DNA from: Streptomyces sp. LX-29 | GTDB lineage: Bacteria; Actinomycetota; Actinomycetes; Streptomycetales; Streptomycetaceae | Length of the DNA: 64,000 nucleotides | Direction: 5' to 3' | Assembly: GCF_029541745.1 (NCBI RefSeq) | Contig: NZ_CP089746.1 | Span: 4,659,559 to 4,723,558, forward strand | In this document: positions 41,722-50,110 of the stretch, piece after piece | Numbering within the stretch: position 1 is the first letter of the stretch | Layout: each line of letters opens with the position of its first letter | The notes under the pieces: generated by a model | Seen by the model: only the letters and a program-made list of their open reading frames with translations | Database searches by the model: none | What the model was told of the DNA's origin: nothing | Translations under genes and position numbers: made by a program

Positions 41722-43097
41722 CGGCGAGGAGACGCCGCCGACGCGCGGTGCCCGACCCACCGCCCGCGCCACGGCGCTGGACACCCGCGCCGGCGGGCTT
41801 ACGGCGCGCCCGGCCCGGGGTGCCGCGCGCCGGGTGCGGCTCGCGGTCCGGCTCGCGGTCCGCGCCGCCGGGCCGGACGCCCACCCGGCCGCCCGGCCCG
41901 CGGGGGCCGGTACGGCGCGGTGGCGCCCTCGTCGGGGTGCTGCTGGCGCTCCTGGCCACTCTGCTGGTGCCCGTCGAGCGGGCCCGCGCGGACGCCGGGC
42001 CGGTCGTGGAGGTGTCGGCGGACGAGGCGGGGGTGGGCGGGGCGGTGACCGTCCGGGGGACGGGCTGGCGGCCGGGTGCGCTGCTCACGCTGCTGATCTG
42101 CGGCCAGAACATGATCGGCGGCACCAACACCTGCGCCAACGCCGAGGGCCGCGCGGTCACCGTGGGCGCCGACGGCTCCTTCTCGCGCCGGTTGCCGGTG
42201 GCCGAGCCGCCCGCACCCTGCCCCTGTGTCGTCCACGCGGCGACCGTCACCGGGAAACAGGCCGGTGCCCAGGTGGCGTTCACGGTTGCCGGACATCCGG
42301 TGAAGCCGCTGCCCCAGGAGGCCGGGCGGGCCCGGCTGCGGGTGCTGGACGTGCGGCTCGACGGGTCGAGTGGGCTGCTGACCTGGTTCGGCGCCCCGGC
42401 CCGGCGCACCCTCGTGGTCACCGTCGGCAACCTCGGCACCGCGGCCGCCCGCGACCCGGTGTTCCAACTCGGCACCTCGCACGGCGTCTTCGCGCCCGAG
42501 TGGGAGGAGCGGCGTTGGCGCGGCACCATCCCGGCGGGTCGGAAGGCGCAGGTCAGGCTGAGTGTGGAGCTTGCGGCGGGGGCGCACGGCGACTATCTGG
42601 TGTCGCTGCGGTACGGGCGGCGGGTGCTGGCCGAACAGCCCTGGACGGTGGGCCGCCCCTGGGGCGTGACGCTCTTCTGGATCCTGTTGGGCTGCGTCGT
42701 CCCGGTCGCCGTCTTCCGCGCCGGGATGGCCGTCGTGGACCGCCTCCGGCCGCCGGCCGTCGCCCGCGCTTCCCGAACGGCCGCCGGGGGCACCCCCCGT
42801 ACCACCGCCGGGGCCGGCGCGCCGGGGCGATCCGCGTTGTCGTGGCGCTCGGCGTGGTCGTGGCGCCGGGCCGCCACGCGCACCGCCGCCACCGACGAGG
42901 GAGTCGAGGGCGGCGCGGCGGCCCTGCCCTGGTTCGTCCAGGAACCGGCCCCGCACGCCGAGTCGGGGGACGACGAGCCTCGGAGCGTCGAGGCTCGGGC
43001 CACCGAGCCGCCTCGGGCCACCAGACCTCGGGCCGCCGGGTCCGGGCACACATCCGCACCGTCCGACGACCGACCGACCCCGAAGGGAACCACGTGA
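41718..43097 (+). CDS. Surface membrane protein with Ig/neocarzinostatin-like domain (TTA codon)
   Basis: A 459-aa protein. A long basic Pro/Arg-rich N-terminus (about 72 residues) precedes a signal or anchor helix ('ALVGVLLALLATLLVPVERA'). A domain at about 95-190 ('VVEVSADEAGVGGAVTVRGT', 'GWRPGALLTLLICG', four Cys) has the look of a neocarzinostatin/IPT-type Ig fold. A second beta-rich domain covers ~205-310, then a membrane helix ('GVTLFWILLGCVVPVAVFRAG') and an acidic cytoplasmic tail. Codon 28 is TTA (41799-41801). Coupled to both neighbours by 4-bp overlaps. A structural partner of the anchored proteins is likely; no enzyme motif is seen. Confidence 0.75.
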   Translation: MTARRRRRRAVPDPPPAPRRWTPAPAGLRRARPGVPRAGCGSRSGSRSAPPGRTPTRPPGPRGPVRRGGALVGVLLALLATLLVPVERARADAGPVVEVSADEAGVGGAVTVRGTGWRPGALLTLLICGQNMIGGTNTCANAEGRAVTVGADGSFSRRLPVAEPPAPCPCVVHAATVTGKQAGAQVAFTVAGHPVKPLPQEAGRARLRVLDVRLDGSSGLLTWFGAPARRTLVVTVGNLGTAAARDPVFQLGTSHGVFAPEWEERRWRGTIPAGRKAQVRLSVELAAGAHGDYLVSLRYGRRVLAEQPWTVGRPWGVTLFWILLGCVVPVAVFRAGMAVVDRLRPPAVARASRTAAGGTPRTTAGAGAPGRSALSWRSAWSWRRAATRTAATDEGVEGGAAALPWFVQEPAPHAESGDDEPRSVEARATEPPRATRPRAAGSGHTSAPSDDRPTPKGTT

Positions 43098-44614
43098 GTC
43101 ACGTGAGCAGGGAACGGAGTGTGCGTACGGAACGGAGGACGGGCGCGGCGGCCGTCGCGCTGCTCCTGGGCGGCGCGAGCGTGCTGCTGGGCACGGCCCC
43201 CGCACGGGCGGCGCAGGTGTCGTACCAGACCGAGTGCCTCCCGCCGCCGATCTCCGGGCTGCCCCCGGTCCAGGGCACCACGACGGCCGACGTCCAGGCC
43301 CCGGCCACCGCCAAGGTCGGCGACGAGGTGGAGGTGGTGTGGAAGACGGTGACGGCCGCCTCGAAGAACCCCGACATCCTCGATCTGGACAAGGACACCG
43401 TGCTGCCGACCGGCAAGATCACGGTGGGTGGCGCGCAGAGCGGCGAACTGGCCGTGGAGGGGACCCGGCAGAACCCGCCGATCCCCAAGAACAGCGCGAT
43501 GGTCCTCTCCGACATGAAGGCCAGGCTGAAGCTGACGGCGGCGGGCGAGGTGACGCTCACGCCGGGCTTCTACAACATCAACGTCAACAAGCCGATCTCC
43601 ACGGACACCAGGTGCTCGGCGAAGGAGACGGTGCGGCCGGCCGCCACGATCAGGGTGACGGACGGGGGAGGGGGCACCGGCGGTAGCTCGGGCGGCTCCT
43701 CGGGCGGTTCCTCCGGGGGCTCGTCGGGCGGTAGCTCGGGTGGCTCGTCCGGTGGCTCGTCCGGTGGCTCCTCGGGCGGCTCGTCCGGCGGCAGCTCCGG
43801 TGGGTCCACGAGTGGAGGCGGCGACTCCGGCGGCTCGACGAGCGGCGGCTCCAGCGGCGGGTCGACCGGTGGCTCCTCCGGCGGCTCCACGGGCGGCGGC
43901 CAGGACCCCGGCGGCTCCCAGACCGGCAAGGTGATCCAGGTCGACTACGCCTGCAGGACCCCGATCGGCGACAAGCGGGCGATCTCCCCGGTCCGCATCG
44001 ACGCCAAGAAGAACGGCGGCGCCTTCGACCTCACCGTGAACTTCGCCAAGTCCGTCATGGACAGCCCGGCGGACATCCCGGCCGGCGCCGTGAAGCCCTC
44101 GATGGCCGTCGCGGTCGGCGGCGCGGACAAGGGCACGGTCGCGGTGGCGGGCCCGCCGAACAAGGACCCGATCAAGGCCGGGGAGCCGATCGCGATCCCC
44201 GATCTGACCGGACCGTACAAGCCCGGTGCCAGCGGCAAGGCGACGCTGACCCCCGGCGTGCTGACGATCAAGGCGCTCGGCACCACCACGACCTGCACCC
44301 CGGCCAAGCCGCCGGGCGTCTCGCTGGAGCTGGACACCACGGCCCAGCCGGGCGGCACCACCGGCGGCGGCAGCTCCGGCGGGACCAGCGGCGGGACCGC
44401 GGGCGGCGGGACCAGCGGCGGCACCGGCGGTGGCACGGCCGGAGGCACGGCCGGCTCGGCATCCGGGAGCGGCGCCGCCGGCGGGCTCGCCGACACCGGC
44501 GCCGGCGACCACGGCGGCCTCAAGGCGCTCGGCCTGATCGCCGGCACCACCATCCTGCTCGGCGCCGCCGTGTTCACCTTCACGCCCTGGCGCCGGCTGC
44601 GCGGCCGAGGCTGA
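43094..44614 (+). CDS. Two-domain cell-wall protein with LADTG sortase signal
   Basis: A 506-aa surface protein. Signal peptide at residues ~1-40 ('AAAVALLLGGASVLLGTAPA'). Domain A (about 42-185: 'VSYQTECLPPPISGLPPVQG', 'GFYNINVNKPISTDTRC'), a Gly/Ser linker of about 80 residues made of GGSSGGSS-type repeats (43670-43920), and domain B (about 278-415: 'IQVDYACRTPIGDKRAISPV' to 'LTIKALGTTTTCTP'), which is clearly homologous to the LPQTG protein at 39435. A second Gly/Thr linker leads to 'LADTG', a hydrophobic helix and an RRLRGRG tail, a typical class E sortase signal. Domain A looks like a diverged relative of domain B. GTG start overlaps the previous stop. Confidence 0.85.
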   Translation: MSHVSRERSVRTERRTGAAAVALLLGGASVLLGTAPARAAQVSYQTECLPPPISGLPPVQGTTTADVQAPATAKVGDEVEVVWKTVTAASKNPDILDLDKDTVLPTGKITVGGAQSGELAVEGTRQNPPIPKNSAMVLSDMKARLKLTAAGEVTLTPGFYNINVNKPISTDTRCSAKETVRPAATIRVTDGGGGTGGSSGGSSGGSSGGSSGGSSGGSSGGSSGGSSGGSSGGSSGGSTSGGGDSGGSTSGGSSGGSTGGSSGGSTGGGQDPGGSQTGKVIQVDYACRTPIGDKRAISPVRIDAKKNGGAFDLTVNFAKSVMDSPADIPAGAVKPSMAVAVGGADKGTVAVAGPPNKDPIKAGEPIAIPDLTGPYKPGASGKATLTPGVLTIKALGTTTTCTPAKPPGVSLELDTTAQPGGTTGGGSSGGTSGGTAGGGTSGGTGGGTAGGTAGSASGSGAAGGLADTGAGDHGGLKALGLIAGTTILLGAAVFTFTPWRRLRGRG

Positions 44615-44692
44615 CCCGTAGCCCCAGCCGTACTCGTAGCCCCAGAAATCCGTATCGACGGACACAGGTGACGAACACAGGCGAGGGAAACG

Positions 44693-44730
44693 CGAAGGGC
44701 CCAGCGCGATCGCTCGCGCCGGGCCCTTCG
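44693..44730. terminator. Bidirectional terminator between the surface operon and the POT transporter
   Basis: CGAAGGGCCC-A-GCGCGA and TCGCGC-C-GGGCCCTTCG form a long stem with one mismatch and a TCGC loop. It lies 78 bp after the surface operon and 13 bp after the transporter stop, so it serves both convergent units. Confidence 0.8.
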
Positions 44731-44743
44731 ACTCGGGGTCACA

Positions 44744-46273
44744 TCACTTGACGTCGCCCATGAGCTCGATGATCTTCCTGCGGTACATCCACACCGCGAA
44801 GCCGGCCAGTACCGCCAGCGCCGCCTCCGTCGCGACGACGCCCGTGCTGCTCAGGTCGACGTGCGCGATGCCGAGCAGGCCCGTGGTGCAGTCACCCGCG
44901 GTGACGGCGAGGAACCAGACACCCATCATCTGGCTGGAGTACTTCTGCGGCGCCATCTTGGTGGTCACCGAGAGGCCGACCGGGGAGAGGCACAGCTCAC
45001 CCATGGTCTGGATCATGTAGATCGAGATCAGCCACAGCGGGCTCACCTTGTCGCCGTCCGACGCCATCAGCATGGGGATGACGAAGACGAAGAACGAGGC
45101 GCCGATGGCGAGCAGGGCCATGGCGAACTTGACCGTGGTGTTGGGCTCGCGGTTGCGGCGGGCCAGCGCCAGCCACATCCAGGCGAAGACCGGGGCCAGC
45201 GCCATCACCCAGAGCGGGTTGACCGACTGGAACCACGTCGACGGGAAGTGGATGCCGAAGACGTTGTCGACGGTCTTGGTGTCGGCGAAGGCGGCCATGG
45301 TCGAGCCACCCTGGTCGTAGATCATCCAGAAGATGGCCGCCGCCACGAAGAACCAGATGTAGCCGCTGACCTTGCTCTGCTCGACGTCGGTCAGCTCGCG
45401 GTCCCGCTTGATGCGGAACAGCACCGCGGCCGGGATGATCAGACCCGCGACGGTGATCGGGATCAGCGCCCAGTTCAGGTGCCAGTTGCCGGTGACACCG
45501 ACCGTGGTGTAGACCACAGCGGCGATGCCCAGCCAGATCAGGCCCTTGCGCAGCCACGTCGCGCGCTCCTCGGCCGGCAGCGGGTTGGCGACCAGGCTGC
45601 TCTTGGGGTCGAGGTGGCGCGATCCGATCAGGAACTGGGCCAGACCCAGCGCCATGCCGAGCGCGGCGAGCGCGAAGCCCAGGTGCCAGTTGACCTTCTG
45701 GCCGACGGTGCCGATCACCAGCGGGGCGGCGAAGGCACCGATGTTGATGCCCATGTAGAAGATCGTGAAGCCGCCGTCACGGCGCGGGTCCTGCGGACCC
45801 TCGTAGAGCTGGCCGACCATCGTGGAGATGTTGGCCTTCAGCAGACCGGAGCCGATGGCGACCAGCGCCAGGCCGGCGAAGAACGACGCCTCGCCGGGGA
45901 GGGCGAGGGTCAGGTGGCCCACCATGATCACGGAGGCCGCGATGGCGACCGTCTTGCGCGGGCCCCAGACCCGGTCGCCGAACCAGCCGCCGGGCATGGC
46001 GAGCAGGTACACCATGGCCACGTAGACCGAGTAGATGGCGATGGCGTTGCCCTCGGGCATCGCCAACCCGCCGCCCTGGCTGCCTTCCTTGGCGTCCGGG
46101 CCGCCGGCCAGCAGATAGAGCACGAGCAGGGCGCGCATGCCGTAGTAGGAGAAGCGCTCCCACATCTCGGTCATGAACAGAGTGGCCAGTCCGCGGGGGT
46201 GGCCGAAGAAGGTCTTGGTGCCGGACGGCGGATTGCCCCGTCCCGCGCCGTCCTTCGTCAGGCTGGACGCCAT
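44744..46273 (-). CDS. POT/PTR-family proton-dependent oligopeptide transporter
   Basis: A 509-aa integral membrane symporter that takes up di- and tripeptides. About 14 hydrophobic segments are visible. Signatures are 'FFGHPRGLATLFMTEMWERFSYYGMRALLVLYL' (key part EMWERFSYYGMRALL, the ExxERFxYY motif), 'GGWFGDRVWGPRKTV' and the PTR2 signature 'FTIFYMGINIGAFAAPLV'. 'GELCLSPVGLSVTTKMAP' is the late conserved motif. Start at 46273 with AAAGGA upstream. The length is normal. It stands next to the two-component system, which might regulate it, though they are divergent with 290 bp between them. Confidence 0.95.
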   Translation of the reverse strand: MASSLTKDGAGRGNPPSGTKTFFGHPRGLATLFMTEMWERFSYYGMRALLVLYLLAGGPDAKEGSQGGGLAMPEGNAIAIYSVYVAMVYLLAMPGGWFGDRVWGPRKTVAIAASVIMVGHLTLALPGEASFFAGLALVAIGSGLLKANISTMVGQLYEGPQDPRRDGGFTIFYMGINIGAFAAPLVIGTVGQKVNWHLGFALAALGMALGLAQFLIGSRHLDPKSSLVANPLPAEERATWLRKGLIWLGIAAVVYTTVGVTGNWHLNWALIPITVAGLIIPAAVLFRIKRDRELTDVEQSKVSGYIWFFVAAAIFWMIYDQGGSTMAAFADTKTVDNVFGIHFPSTWFQSVNPLWVMALAPVFAWMWLALARRNREPNTTVKFAMALLAIGASFFVFVIPMLMASDGDKVSPLWLISIYMIQTMGELCLSPVGLSVTTKMAPQKYSSQMMGVWFLAVTAGDCTTGLLGIAHVDLSSTGVVATEAALAVLAGFAVWMYRRKIIELMGDVK

Positions 46274-46563
46274 CGTGATTCCTTTGGTCGTATCCCTCTG
46301 CTCGGGGCTGGTTGAGCGTGGGCCAGCCCGGGCATAAAGAGACCCTCGGCGCGTCGCGCGAGCCAAGGGCCGTGGGTGGTGCTACAGACGTCCCGTCACG
46401 ATACGCCACACACCGGGCATCGCGGCGGCGCTTGAGAGAAAGATCACGGGCCTCCGGCGCAACTATTCGGCCCCGATCCGGCAACGGCCCGGCCATCCCG
46501 TCGGCTCCAAGGGGCCTCCCCGGGGCAGCCCGCGACCGCACGTCAGCGGACTACCATCACCCC

Positions 46564-47244
46564 ATGACCCGAGTACTGCTCGCCGAGGATGACGCGTCCA
46601 TCTCGGAGCCGCTCGCGCGCGCCCTGCGCCGCGAGGGATACGAGGTCGAGGTGCGGGAGGACGGACCCACAGCGCTCGACGCCGGGCTGCAAGGGGGTGT
46701 CGATCTCCTCGTCCTCGACCTGGGTCTGCCGGGCATGGACGGCCTGGAGGTGTGCCGCCGGCTGCGCACCGAGGGCCACACTTTCCCCGTGCTGGTGCTC
46801 ACGGCTCGCGCCGACGAGGTTGACACCGTTGTCGGCCTCGACGCGGGCGCCGACGACTACGTCACCAAGCCCTTCCGGCTGGCCGAGCTGCTGGCCCGGG
46901 TGCGGGCCCTGCTGCGGCGCGGCGCGGTCGAGAACCCGCACCAGCCGCCGGCCACCCACGGCGTGCGGATCGACGTGGAGTCGCACCGCGCCTGGATGGG
47001 CGACGAGGAGCTGCAGCTCACCGCCAAGGAGTTCGACCTGCTGCGGGTGCTGGTGCGGGACGCGGGCCGGGTGGTCACCCGCGACCAGCTGATGCGCGAG
47101 GTCTGGGACACCACCTGGTGGTCCTCGACCAAGACGCTCGACATGCACATCTCCTGGCTGCGTAAGAAGCTCGGCGACGACGCCGCCAACCCGCGCTACA
47201 TCGCCACCGTGCGGGGCGTCGGCTTCCGGTTCGAGAAGAGTTGA
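46564..47244 (+). CDS. OmpR-family response regulator
   Basis: A 226-aa two-domain regulator. The receiver domain (1-118) has the acidic pocket Glu8-Asp9-Asp10, the phospho-acceptor Asp52 ('LLVLDLGLPGMDGLEV'), Thr in 'VLVLTARADE' and Lys in 'DDYVTKPFRLAELL'. The winged-helix domain (about 130-224) has 'LTAKEFDLLRVLVRDAGRVVTR' (key part TAKEFDLLRVL), 'WWSSTKTLDMHISWLRKKLGD' and 'VRGVGFRFE'. It is 67 bp upstream of the histidine kinase gene in the same direction. Confidence 0.95.
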   Translation: MTRVLLAEDDASISEPLARALRREGYEVEVREDGPTALDAGLQGGVDLLVLDLGLPGMDGLEVCRRLRTEGHTFPVLVLTARADEVDTVVGLDAGADDYVTKPFRLAELLARVRALLRRGAVENPHQPPATHGVRIDVESHRAWMGDEELQLTAKEFDLLRVLVRDAGRVVTRDQLMREVWDTTWWSSTKTLDMHISWLRKKLGDDAANPRYIATVRGVGFRFEKS

Positions 47245-47311
47245 GACTTCCGGTTCCAGAGGCCGTTCCGGAAGAGTCGAGACAAGCCCACCCGAGAAGA
47301 GCCCACCCCTC

Positions 47312-48562
47312 GTGCGTCGCCGCCTGATCAACTCCACGCTCGCCGTGGTGCTCGTCGTCATCGCCGTCTTCGGCGTGTCCCTGGTGCTGGTGGAGACCCG
47401 CACCATCGAGGAGAGCGCTCGGGAGAGCGTCGACTCCGACGCCGTACGCCTGGTCAGCATCGTCGACAGCCGGCTGGTCGGCGGCGAGGGGCTGAGCCAG
47501 CGGGCGCTGCGGGAGCAGATCGAGACCGGCCGGTACGCCCGGATCGAGATCCCCGGCCGCAAGCCGATCGAGGTCGGGGAGCGGCCGAGCGGCAGCGTCA
47601 TCCGGGCCTCCCGGGTCGGCGCGCAGCGGGAGCGGGTGACCGTGGAGGCCTCCCGCTCGACCGTGAGCAAGGAGGTCGGCCGCACCCTGCTGATCATTCT
47701 CTCGGTCGCGCTGCTGGCCGTGCTGGCCGCCGTCTTCCTGGCCATCCGGCAGGCGCGCCGGCTCTCCGCGCCGCTGACCGACCTCGCCGAGACCGCCGAG
47801 CGACTGGGCTCGGGCGACCCGCGGCCGCGGCACCGGCGCTACGGGGTGCCGGAGCTGGACCGGGTGGCCGATGTGCTGGACTCCAGCGCCGAGCGGATCG
47901 CCCGGATGCTCACCGCCGAGCGCCGGCTGGCCGCCGACGCCTCGCACCAGCTCCGCACGCCGCTGACCGCGCTGTCCATGCGGCTGGAGGAGATCACGCT
48001 CACCGACGACCTGGATACGGTCAAGGAGGAGGCGATGATCGCGCTCGCGCAGGTGGAGCGGCTCACGGACGTGGTGCAGCGGCTGCTGACGAACTCGCGC
48101 GACCCGCGCACCGGCTCCGCCATCGCCTTCGACCTCGACGAGATCGTCAAGCAGCAGATCGAGGAGTGGCGCCCCGCCTCGCGCAGCGAGGGCCGCGCCA
48201 TCGTCCGCTCCGGCAAGCAGGGGCTGCGCGCGGTCGGCACCCCGGGAGCGGTGGCCCAGGTCCTGGCAACGTTGATCGAGAACTCGCTGATGCACGGCGA
48301 CGGCACGGTCGCGCTGCGCACCCGGGTGGCCGGGAACCAGGCCGTGGTGGAGGTCTCCGACGAGGGCCCGGGGGTGCCGCCGGACCTCGGCTCACGGGTG
48401 TTCGAGCGGGCCGTCAGCGGCCGGAACTCCACCGGCCTCGGCCTCGCCGTCGCCCGTGACCTCGCCGAGGCGGACGGCGGTCGACTGGAGCTGCTCCAGC
48501 CGCACCCGCCGATCTTCGCGCTGTTCCTGAGCCGGGAGATGACGGAGGAGCCGGGGGACTAG
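47312..48562 (+). CDS. Sensor histidine kinase
   Basis: A 416-aa membrane kinase. TM1 is at about residues 7-27, a short external sensor at 28-125, and TM2 at about 126-148 ('LLIILSVALLAVLAAVFLAI'); then a HAMP linker, the HisKA domain with phospho-acceptor His212 in 'ADASHQLRTPLTALSMRLEE', and a HATPase domain ('TLIENSLMHGDGTVALR', 'VSDEGPGVPPDLGSRVFERA', 'STGLGLAVARDLAEADGG'). The extracytoplasmic loop of about 95 residues is enough for a small ligand-binding domain. The partner is the OmpR-type regulator just upstream. Signal unknown. Confidence 0.94.
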   Translation: MRRRLINSTLAVVLVVIAVFGVSLVLVETRTIEESARESVDSDAVRLVSIVDSRLVGGEGLSQRALREQIETGRYARIEIPGRKPIEVGERPSGSVIRASRVGAQRERVTVEASRSTVSKEVGRTLLIILSVALLAVLAAVFLAIRQARRLSAPLTDLAETAERLGSGDPRPRHRRYGVPELDRVADVLDSSAERIARMLTAERRLAADASHQLRTPLTALSMRLEEITLTDDLDTVKEEAMIALAQVERLTDVVQRLLTNSRDPRTGSAIAFDLDEIVKQQIEEWRPASRSEGRAIVRSGKQGLRAVGTPGAVAQVLATLIENSLMHGDGTVALRTRVAGNQAVVEVSDEGPGVPPDLGSRVFERAVSGRNSTGLGLAVARDLAEADGGRLELLQPHPPIFALFLSREMTEEPGD

Positions 48563-48565
48563 GAG

Positions 48566-48597
48566 ACCGCGGCGGCCGGTCTCGGCCGAGCCGCGGT
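48566..48597. terminator. Hairpin between the histidine kinase and GtrA genes
   Basis: ACCGCGG and CCGCGGT form the outer stem, with a nested CGGCCG-GTCT-CGGCCG inner stem and a 2-nt bulge. It lies 3 bp after the kinase stop and 29 bp past the GtrA stop on the other strand, as expected for a shared terminator. Confidence 0.6.
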
Positions 48598-48626
48598 GGA
48601 GGCCCCCGCCCGGCTGCTTCCCGTGA

Positions 48627-49139
48627 CTACTTCCTGGCGCCCTGCGGCCGGTCCTCGGGCCGGGAGTCGGCGAGGAAGGACTCGGCGGTCTCCACGGCCT
48701 CGCGGGCCGGCATGGTCCGGAACACCCACGTCCGGTACGACCAGAACCGGAAGAGGGTGGCGATGCCGATGCCGACGAACTTGAAGACGTTGCTCTGTAG
48801 TCGGCTGTCCCAGCCGAAGCCGTACGTCGCGGCGTAGAGCACACCGTTCTCGATCACCAGGCCGACCGCGCTGAACAGCAGGAAGAGCGAGAGCTCCTTG
48901 GTGCGACCGCTCTTGTCCCGGTCGCGGTAGGCGAAGTAGCGGAAGCCCACGTAGTTGAAGACGATCGCGACCACGGTCGCGATGATGCTGGCCCGCACCA
49001 CCTGCAGCTCGGTGTGGTTACGGATCAGGTTGAACGCGCCGAGGTTGACGAGGACGCCGACACCGCCGACGGCGCCGAACTTGGCGACCTCGCGAGCGAG
49101 CTGCTCCACCTGCGTGCGCAGAGAGCGCCGTTCACTCAT
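48627..49139 (-). CDS. GtrA-family membrane protein
   Basis: A 170-aa four-helix membrane protein with the GtrA pattern: 'VAKFGAVGGVGVLVNLGAFNLI' (in part: KFGAVGGVGVLVNLGAF), 'TVVAIVFNYVGFRYFAYRDR', 'LFLLFSAVGLVIENGVLY' and 'KFVGIGIATLFRFWSYRTWVF'. Family members take part in moving or modifying polyprenol-linked sugars for cell-wall polymers. The gene is typical, unlike the accessory copy at 31688. It is convergent with the histidine kinase, and its start lies 98 bp from the end of the next (toxin-like) unit. Confidence 0.92.
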   Translation of the reverse strand: MSERRSLRTQVEQLAREVAKFGAVGGVGVLVNLGAFNLIRNHTELQVVRASIIATVVAIVFNYVGFRYFAYRDRDKSGRTKELSLFLLFSAVGLVIENGVLYAATYGFGWDSRLQSNVFKFVGIGIATLFRFWSYRTWVFRTMPAREAVETAESFLADSRPEDRPQGARK

Positions 49140-49237
49140 GGTGATGGATCAGCCCCGTCCGATCGGCGTTGACAACACAGTCATGCTAACCAGCCCTCCG
49201 GGGGGCCGCCCGCGGGTGTCGGCAATACGGGTGTCCT

Positions 49238-49642
49238 TCAGCGCTCCTCGGCGCGGCCCGGACCACTTCTGTGCTGTGCCCGCACCGCGAGGATCACGGC
49301 GGCCGCCTCCAGCCAGCGGGCCACGGACTCGTCGGCTTCCGGCCCTCGGGCCACCGCCGAGGCGGTCGTCAGCCACTCCTGGGCGATGGCGGCCGCCTCC
49401 CCCGGCAGGGGCTCCGGCAGCTCGGTCGCCCGCGGCAGCCCCCCGCGCCGCACCACCTCGGCGAGGAAGTTCAGCGCCCGCGGCCACACCCCCAGCTCCT
49501 CCACGACCAGCGCGGCCGCCACCGCGCCGTCCCCGAAGAGGGCGACGCGATGCGCGCCGCCGAGGGTGAGGCCGTAGCGGAGCATCAGCGGGATGTCGAG
49601 GGCGCGCAGCTCCTCGTCGGTCATGGGGGGCTCGTCGGTCAT
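49238..49642 (-). CDS. 134-aa protein at the end of the peptidase/inhibitor operon
   Basis: A soluble, mostly helical protein (MTDEPPMTDEELRALDIPLML, in part; then 'YGLTLGGAHRVALFGDGAVA', 'VVEELGVWPRALNFLAEVVR', 'WLEAAAVILAVRAQHR'). No signal peptide, membrane segment or recognised domain. A second in-frame ATG at codon 7 could be the true start. It follows the inhibitor gene after 24 bp on the same strand and is probably co-transcribed. Options are a second immunity factor, a chaperone for the WXG proteins, or an unrelated gene. Confidence 0.6.
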   Translation of the reverse strand: MTDEPPMTDEELRALDIPLMLRYGLTLGGAHRVALFGDGAVAAALVVEELGVWPRALNFLAEVVRRGGLPRATELPEPLPGEAAAIAQEWLTTASAVARGPEADESVARWLEAAAVILAVRAQHRSGPGRAEER

Positions 49643-49666
49643 GGGTTCTCTCTTCCCGGGGGTGGG

Positions 49667-50110
49667 TCAGCGGACGGTGACGTGGAAGGTGAGGTTTTCG
49701 GCGCCGTCGCCCTCGGGCTCCGCCGACGGGGTCCCGCACCGCATGCAGTGCAGCAGTTTGATCTCCGTCGAGCCGGCGTCCCTCGCCTGGAACCGCAGGC
49801 GCAGGGTGCCGCCGGCTCCGACGCGGTCGGAGGCGTCCCCCTCATAGTCCTCGCCGAGCGCCTTGACGACCCCGCGGGCGGGCGCCGGCTGGTCGATGAT
49901 CCACTTGAAGCCGGTGGTGGGGTTGGCGTCCACCTTGATGGTGAAGGTCTCACCGGGGGAGACCTCGACGGCGGTGTCGCGCGCGCCGTAGACGCGCTCG
50001 GCGCGCTCGGCGTCGGTGCCCCAGAGAGTCCGAGCTCCGAAGTACCCCGCCACGGCGACGGCGACGGCGAGGAGGACGAGGCCGGCGGCGCGCGCTGGTC
50101 GAAGGTTCAC
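49667..50110 (-). CDS. Chagasin-like (I42) cysteine-protease inhibitor, candidate immunity protein
   Basis: A 147-aa protein. An N-terminal hydrophobic helix (residues 10-26) anchors it or exports it. The rest is a beta-rich domain with the chagasin loops: 'VDANPTTGFKW' at 60-70, matching the L2 motif NPTTG(Y/F), and GAGG at 98-101 ('RVGAGGTLRLRFQA'), matching L4 GxxG. The third loop (RPW/F) is replaced by 'HCMRCGTPS', with two Cys. Chagasins block papain-family peptidases by inserting these loops in the active site. The gene overlaps the end of the papain-like gene (GTGA), so it is most simply the producer's protection against it. Confidence 0.78.
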   Translation of the reverse strand: MNLRPARAAGLVLLAVAVAVAGYFGARTLWGTDAERAERVYGARDTAVEVSPGETFTIKVDANPTTGFKWIIDQPAPARGVVKALGEDYEGDASDRVGAGGTLRLRFQARDAGSTEIKLLHCMRCGTPSAEPEGDGAENLTFHVTVR

